Below, piece after piece: positions 6,287 through 8,307 of a stretch of DNA of 8,307 bases; positions within the stretch are counted from its first letter, which is position 1, and each line of letters starts with the position of its first letter. The notes under the pieces were generated by a model. That model did not search any database, was not told the DNA's origin, and saw only the letters and a program-made list of their open reading frames with translations. This DNA is from CAZFQG01 sp964520785 (GTDB lineage: Bacteria > Planctomycetota > Planctomycetia > Pirellulales > Thermoguttaceae): positions 1-8,307 of the forward strand of contig CAZFQG010000238.1 of the NCBI GenBank assembly GCA_964520785.1, in the 5' to 3' direction. A program made the translations under genes and the position numbers.

Positions 6287-8224
6287 CTATCGGACGGCCG
6301 AGCGGCTCGGTAGCTCGGTGAGAAGCGTTTCCCGGACGGAAGAGGGCACCTGGTTGAAGATCAGCGTTTGGGCCGTTTTCAGCAATCCCCCGGGGTCCGT
6401 ATCCCAAAACCGGATCGCCGGAGGACCCCCGGCATCTTGCCGGGCCGTCGCGGTCGCGAACCAGGCGTTCGATCCAATCAACAGGCGATGCACCGCTTGA
6501 GAATGTCCGCGAAGAACGACCGGCTCCTCAAGCGGCCCGTTCTCAAAGAGCCGCCATAGGTGAACCGTTCCGTCTCCGCCGCCGGTAACCAACAGCGACC
6601 CATCGCCGGAAAACCCCATCACTTTGACGCCCCCGACTACCGGTGGCAGGATCGATCCTTGCTCTTGGGGATTCACCCGGGACAGGGGCCAGAGGCGAAC
6701 GGACCCCTCCTCGGAAAGCGCGGCCAGCCACGAGTCGTCCGAGGCGATTTTTACCGAGGCGATCCCTCCCCCGGCATGGCGGAATCGGAGAGGCTCCACC
6801 TCCTTGGGACGGCGCAAGTCCCACAGGCACGCGTCGCCGTCCCGGCCGGCGGAAACGAGACGGTTCCCGTCGGATAGAACGCAAAGGTCCGTTACCCGCT
6901 TTTCGTGCCCGGAGAGGATTCTCTTACGGGTGGGGGGCTCCTCGTTGAGCCGGTAGACGTGTACCTTCTTCGAGTCGCCGCTGACGGCGGCCCAAGTTCC
7001 CTTCGGGTTTACCGAGACGGTGTCGATTTCCTCGCTCAGCCGTTCGAGGCATCGCGGAAGCCTCGCGGGAGAAGTCAAATCGATCCAGCTCACGACGGCC
7101 AGCCCGTCTTCGCGTCCGATCGCGACGAGCCTGCTGCCGTCGCCACTGAAGGCGAGACTCGTCACGGGACCGCTACACAGGGAAAGGAGCTGAGGCGAAT
7201 CGTTCGGATCATCCCGGTCCAAGTCCCACAGGATCAGATCTCCCCCGGCGTCCCCGGACGCCAGCACGCGGCCGGTCGGATCGGCGGCCAGGGAGAGAAC
7301 CGGCTCGCGGTGTCCGGAGAGGACGAACGGAACGCGGCTCTCGTGCAGTGAGGTCAGATTCCACGCGTGGACACGCTCGGAATCCCCCGCCGCCGCGAGC
7401 CAGCGCCCATCTCTCGTCGTCGCCAGTAGACGGACGACCGGTTGTGGAGACCGCAGGCCGGTATCGCGGACCGCGAGAATCGAATCGCGAAGCAATTGTT
7501 CGATATTCGGGTCGAGACGGCCTTCTTCATCCATCCCGCGGCGAGCCGCCTCCGTCAGAAGAATCAGGCTTTCTTTCGGGTTCTCGGCCAATCGCCGCTC
7601 GGCCTGGGCCGTCAGAAGCCAGATGGGAGTCTTCTCGGAGGGGGCGGCCGGAATCTCCGACTCCGAATCCGGTTTACCCTCAAGGGCCGGTCGCGGCTCG
7701 CCGGCCGAGGGCTTCTCCGGCACGATTCGGGCCGTCTCCGCGTGCGTTTTCAGGCGAGGCGAAGTGGGATGGAAATCCGGGACCGGTTCCACCGGAAGAA
7801 CGGTTCCGCCGACATGTTCCGGTTCGGCGGAGGTCGGTGGCCAGATCGAGTTCAACCAGTTCGCGGATCCGACCAGTCCCACCGCCAAAATGACCATCGC
7901 CAGAAGCCCGACGACCGGTCGAAGCAGACCCGACGGTGGTGAATCCGCGGCGCGCAGGGAAATCTCGCGGAACGCGTGAGCGCTACTTCGGACCGATTCG
8001 CGCGATACGAACTCGTACGGTTCCTCTTGAAGCCACGAATCAAGCCGGATTTCGCCGTTGGGTCCCCGTTCTTCCGCGCGGGGCTTGGGCGGTTCCGGAT
8101 TCCGCCGCTTCACCGGGAATTCCAAACCGCAATACGGACACATCACCCTGACGACGGAATCCTCGGGGGAAACCGTCCCCAAGCACAGGGGGCATCGGAC
8201 TGGTCCGGTCGAATGCTCGCTCAT
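6287..8224 (-). CDS. Membrane-anchored WD40 beta-propeller protein with N-terminal zinc ribbon
   Basis: A 645-aa protein in four parts. Residues 11-32 form a zinc ribbon (CPLC at 11-14, CPYC at 29-32, 14 residues between pairs). Residues 40-102 are a polar linker. One transmembrane helix lies at about 103-127 (PVVGLLAMVILAVGLVG), followed by a Pro/Glu-rich linker to about 197. Residues 200-255 (LLTAQAERRLAENPKESLIL, then a short helical stretch) resemble the helical lead-in seen before propellers in some WD40 signalling proteins. Residues 258-609 then carry eight repeat endings: AWNL 287-290, LWDL 332-335, SWIDL 379-383, VYRL 423-426, LWDL 467-470, LWPL 511-514, LWRL 556-559, FWDT 606-609, with GH dipeptides at 304, 439 and 573. 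It has no catalytic domain and is most likely a scaffold, with the propeller outside the cytoplasm if the zinc ribbon is inside. Start ATG 8224 has a weak GAGAG RBS. Confidence 0.93.
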   Translation of the reverse strand: MSEHSTGPVRCPLCLGTVSPEDSVVRVMCPYCGLEFPVKRRNPEPPKPRAEERGPNGEIRLDSWLQEEPYEFVSRESVRSSAHAFREISLRAADSPPSGLLRPVVGLLAMVILAVGLVGSANWLNSIWPPTSAEPEHVGGTVLPVEPVPDFHPTSPRLKTHAETARIVPEKPSAGEPRPALEGKPDSESEIPAAPSEKTPIWLLTAQAERRLAENPKESLILLTEAARRGMDEEGRLDPNIEQLLRDSILAVRDTGLRSPQPVVRLLATTRDGRWLAAAGDSERVHAWNLTSLHESRVPFVLSGHREPVLSLAADPTGRVLASGDAGGDLILWDLDRDDPNDSPQLLSLCSGPVTSLAFSGDGSRLVAIGREDGLAVVSWIDLTSPARLPRCLERLSEEIDTVSVNPKGTWAAVSGDSKKVHVYRLNEEPPTRKRILSGHEKRVTDLCVLSDGNRLVSAGRDGDACLWDLRRPKEVEPLRFRHAGGGIASVKIASDDSWLAALSEEGSVRLWPLSRVNPQEQGSILPPVVGGVKVMGFSGDGSLLVTGGGDGTVHLWRLFENGPLEEPVVLRGHSQAVHRLLIGSNAWFATATARQDAGGPPAIRFWDTDPGGLLKTAQTLIFNQVPSSVRETLLTELPSRSAVR

Positions 8225-8274
8225 CGCTGGCTCTCGAATTGGAATTTGGCGTCGTTCGGCAAAGGGGGTGGAAA

Positions 8275-8296
8275 TGCGCGCAACCAGAGGCGCGCA
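8275..8296. repeat. Short inverted repeat upstream of the WD40 gene
   Basis: TGCGCG (8275-8280) and CGCGCA (8291-8296) form a 6-bp dyad around a 10-base spacer, about 50 bases before the WD40 start codon. Because the core is GC-alternating it also reads as a direct repeat of TTGCGCGC on the minus strand. It could be an operator or a leader hairpin, but an arrangement this short can occur by chance in GC-rich DNA. Confidence 0.25.
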
Positions 8297-8307
8297 AAAC
8301 CCGGATA

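Noticed and set aside
4872..6407. Minus-strand open frame of 511 codons overlapping the DUF4105 gene
   Set aside because: The product is Arg/Ser/Gly-rich without recognisable motifs and sits in another frame of the DUF4105 gene, whose motifs are convincing.

Overview
The window reads as a piece of a high-GC bacterial chromosome, most likely from a planctomycete or a close relative. This is an inference from gene content: a secreted DUF4091 protein with a discoidin-like front end, a zinc-ribbon/one-TM/WD40 protein, and an integrase tail of a type I associate with planctomycetes. No rRNA, tRNA, CRISPR array or complete insertion sequence is visible.

Left edge (1-488): this is a scar where two broken genes meet. 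On the minus strand, from about 345 down to the edge, lies the C-terminal part of a tyrosine recombinase (integrase). It keeps the catalytic Arg, His and Tyr positions but has no N-terminal half. On the plus strand, 347-481 encodes the last 44 residues of an isoprenylcysteine-carboxyl-methyltransferase-like membrane enzyme whose body is missing. Both lose homology at the same place (about 331-365), which marks a recombination or insertion junction. A strong plus-strand intrinsic terminator (16-55) sits inside the integrase tail and points to a gene just left of the window.

Middle (489-3926): a two-gene minus-strand operon. The first gene is a large exported DUF4091/GH123-like protein of 821 aa. 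Six bases after its stop comes an aldo/keto reductase of 321 aa. A divergent intergenic region (3927-4089) holds one good sigma70-like promoter in each direction and separates this operon from a plus-strand YihY/BrkB-family inner-membrane protein (4090-4938).

Right half (4973-8224): two further minus-strand genes. The first in transcription order is a membrane-anchored WD40 propeller protein with an N-terminal zinc ribbon. The second is a DUF4105 protein, probably a lipoprotein, which converges tail-to-tail with the YihY gene. The window ends in the upstream region of the WD40 gene.

Functionally the window looks like ordinary chromosomal housekeeping and envelope genes next to a degraded mobile-element boundary. 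The DUF4091-AKR pair is the only clear functional unit, plausibly sugar or glycan related. I see no convincing undescribed defence or mobile system. The least expected content is the pair of gene remnants and their shared breakpoint at the left end.
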